DNA of 32,428 bases. Source: Pseudoflavonifractor sp. 524-17. Its GTDB lineage: Bacteria; Bacillota; Clostridia; Oscillospirales; Oscillospiraceae. The DNA lies in NCBI RefSeq assembly GCF_009935845.1, contig NZ_QWEK01000041.1, forward strand, positions 1 through 32,428, written 5' to 3'. The notes below the pieces were generated by a model. It did no database searches and was not told where the DNA came from. It saw only the letters and a program-made list of their open reading frames with translations. A program made the position numbers and the translations under genes. Positions 31,809 through 32,428 of the stretch are shown here, one piece after another. Positions within the stretch are counted from its first letter, which is position 1, and each line of letters starts with the position of its first letter.

Positions 31809-32428
31809 ATGCTGGATTTTTTACGCGGACAGAAGGCCTCCCTCTCCGCCCTGTGCGGCGGGCTGGAGCTGGAGGCAGAACTCTTCCACTCTGCCCCGGT
31901 GGAGATTGACGTGACCTGCTTCTGTCTGGACAGCGACGGGCGACTTTCTGACGAGCGCTATTTTGTCTTCTACAATCAGACCCAGACCCCGGAGGGCGCC
32001 GTCCGCCTGGAGGCGGGCAGCGCCTCCGGCGCATACCGGTTCCACCTCCGGCTGGACCAGCTCCCCGCCCACATCCACAAGCTCTCCTTTACCGCCTCTA
32101 TCGACGGCACCCGCACCATGCAGGAGCTGAAAAAGGGGTATGTCCGCCTGCTGGCCGGCGGTGAGGAGGCAGGCCGCTTCTCCTATGACGGCAGCCAGTT
32201 CTCCGCCGAGCGGGCCCTTGTGGTGTGCGAGATCTACCGCAAGGGGACGGACTGGCGCTTCAACGCCGTGGGCCGGGGATTCAACGGCGGCCTGAAGGCC
32301 CTGGTGGAGAGCTTCGGCGGCACCGTGGCCTCTCCCGCACCCGCCAATCCCGCCGGATCCGCCGGCCGGCGTCCCCCGCCGCCCCCCGCCCCCGGCCGGC
32401 CCTGCACCGCGCCCCCCTCCGGGACCCC
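31809..32428 (+). CDS. TerD-family protein, 3' end beyond window (probably TerA-like two-domain)
   Basis: 206 codons are seen with no stop before the window ends. Residues 1 to about 173 form a TerD-like domain: MLDFLRGQKASLSAL, CFCLDSDGRLSDERYFVFYNQTQTPEGAV, LVVCEIYRKGTDWRFNAVGRGFNGG. A Pro/Gly/Ala-rich linker begins after that, as in the two-domain gene at 17128, whose first domain it resembles closely. A second TerA-like domain is therefore likely to the right. AAGGGGG lies 8 bases before the ATG. The gene lies 16 bases after the calcium pump and extends the operon. Confidence 0.85.
   Translation, partial: MLDFLRGQKASLSALCGGLELEAELFHSAPVEIDVTCFCLDSDGRLSDERYFVFYNQTQTPEGAVRLEAGSASGAYRFHLRLDQLPAHIHKLSFTASIDGTRTMQELKKGYVRLLAGGEEAGRFSYDGSQFSAERALVVCEIYRKGTDWRFNAVGRGFNGGLKALVESFGGTVASPAPANPAGSAGRRPPPPPAPGRPCTAPPSGT

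Noticed and set aside
29072-31810. A 912-codon open frame on the minus strand opposite the Ca2+ ATPase
   Set aside because: The antisense frame has His/Gly/Asp/Val-rich low-information sequence and no recognisable motif. The plus-strand ATPase has all catalytic motifs.

Overview
The window looks like chromosomal DNA from a GC-rich anaerobic Clostridium-class Firmicute, most likely an Oscillospiraceae gut bacterium (Flavonifractor / Lawsonibacter / Pseudoflavonifractor type). The evidence is the smc-ftsY and yhbY-nadD-yqeK-LCP-rsfS gene order, strong sigma-A promoters with 17-base spacers, CCA-encoding tRNA genes, a Clostridium-style thioredoxin reductase that appears unable to bind NADPH, and a YceG/TelA/TerD set like that of Bacilli and Clostridia. 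The genus is inferred from style only. No rRNA, CRISPR array, prophage or intact insertion sequence is visible.

Layout. (1) 1-920: a minus-strand tRNA operon (Gly, Arg, His, Gln, Lys in transcription order) with its own promoter and terminator. (2) 921-2740: an AI-2E-family membrane protein (minus) divergent from a stand-alone IscU/NifU-type Fe-S scaffold (plus), which has a perfect-consensus promoter. (3) 2742-12191: a tightly packed minus-strand housekeeping operon: smc, ftsY, rph, rdgB, yhbY, a nadD-yqeK fusion, an LCP cell-wall ligase and rsfS. (4) 12192-13045: a gene-poor scar upstream of smc carrying a relic of a group II intron maturase (HNH end) and TGGTATAA repeats. (5) 13046-14566: a redox operon of an ArsR-family regulator, a thioredoxin-reductase-like flavoprotein and thioredoxin, with a palindromic operator inside its promoter. 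(6) 14693-16907: rpoN (sigma-54) and a DUF4230 membrane-anchored protein, both minus, with a sigma-54-type -24/-12 element between them.

(7) 17020-32428 (open at the right edge): a large plus-strand Ter (tellurite/stress) locus and the main accessory feature. It holds a two-domain TerD/TerA-like protein, an AIM24 protein, a long YceG-like protein with an apparent internal duplication, TelA, three TerD paralogues, then a translationally coupled block of a CitE-like C-C lyase, a PRTase with TRSP domain, a StiP-type PRTase with PELOTA domain, a HAD phosphatase and a PMCA-type Ca2+ P-type ATPase, and finally another TerD-family gene cut by the window end. The lyase, two PRTases and HAD enzyme match the 'biosynthetic module' that comparative genomics predicts makes a nucleoside-like metabolite for Ter systems. 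The calcium pump and the calcium-binding TerD proteins suggest that metal or Ca2+ signalling is tied to that module. The ATP-grasp enzyme often found with such modules, and TerC and TerB, are not seen in this window.
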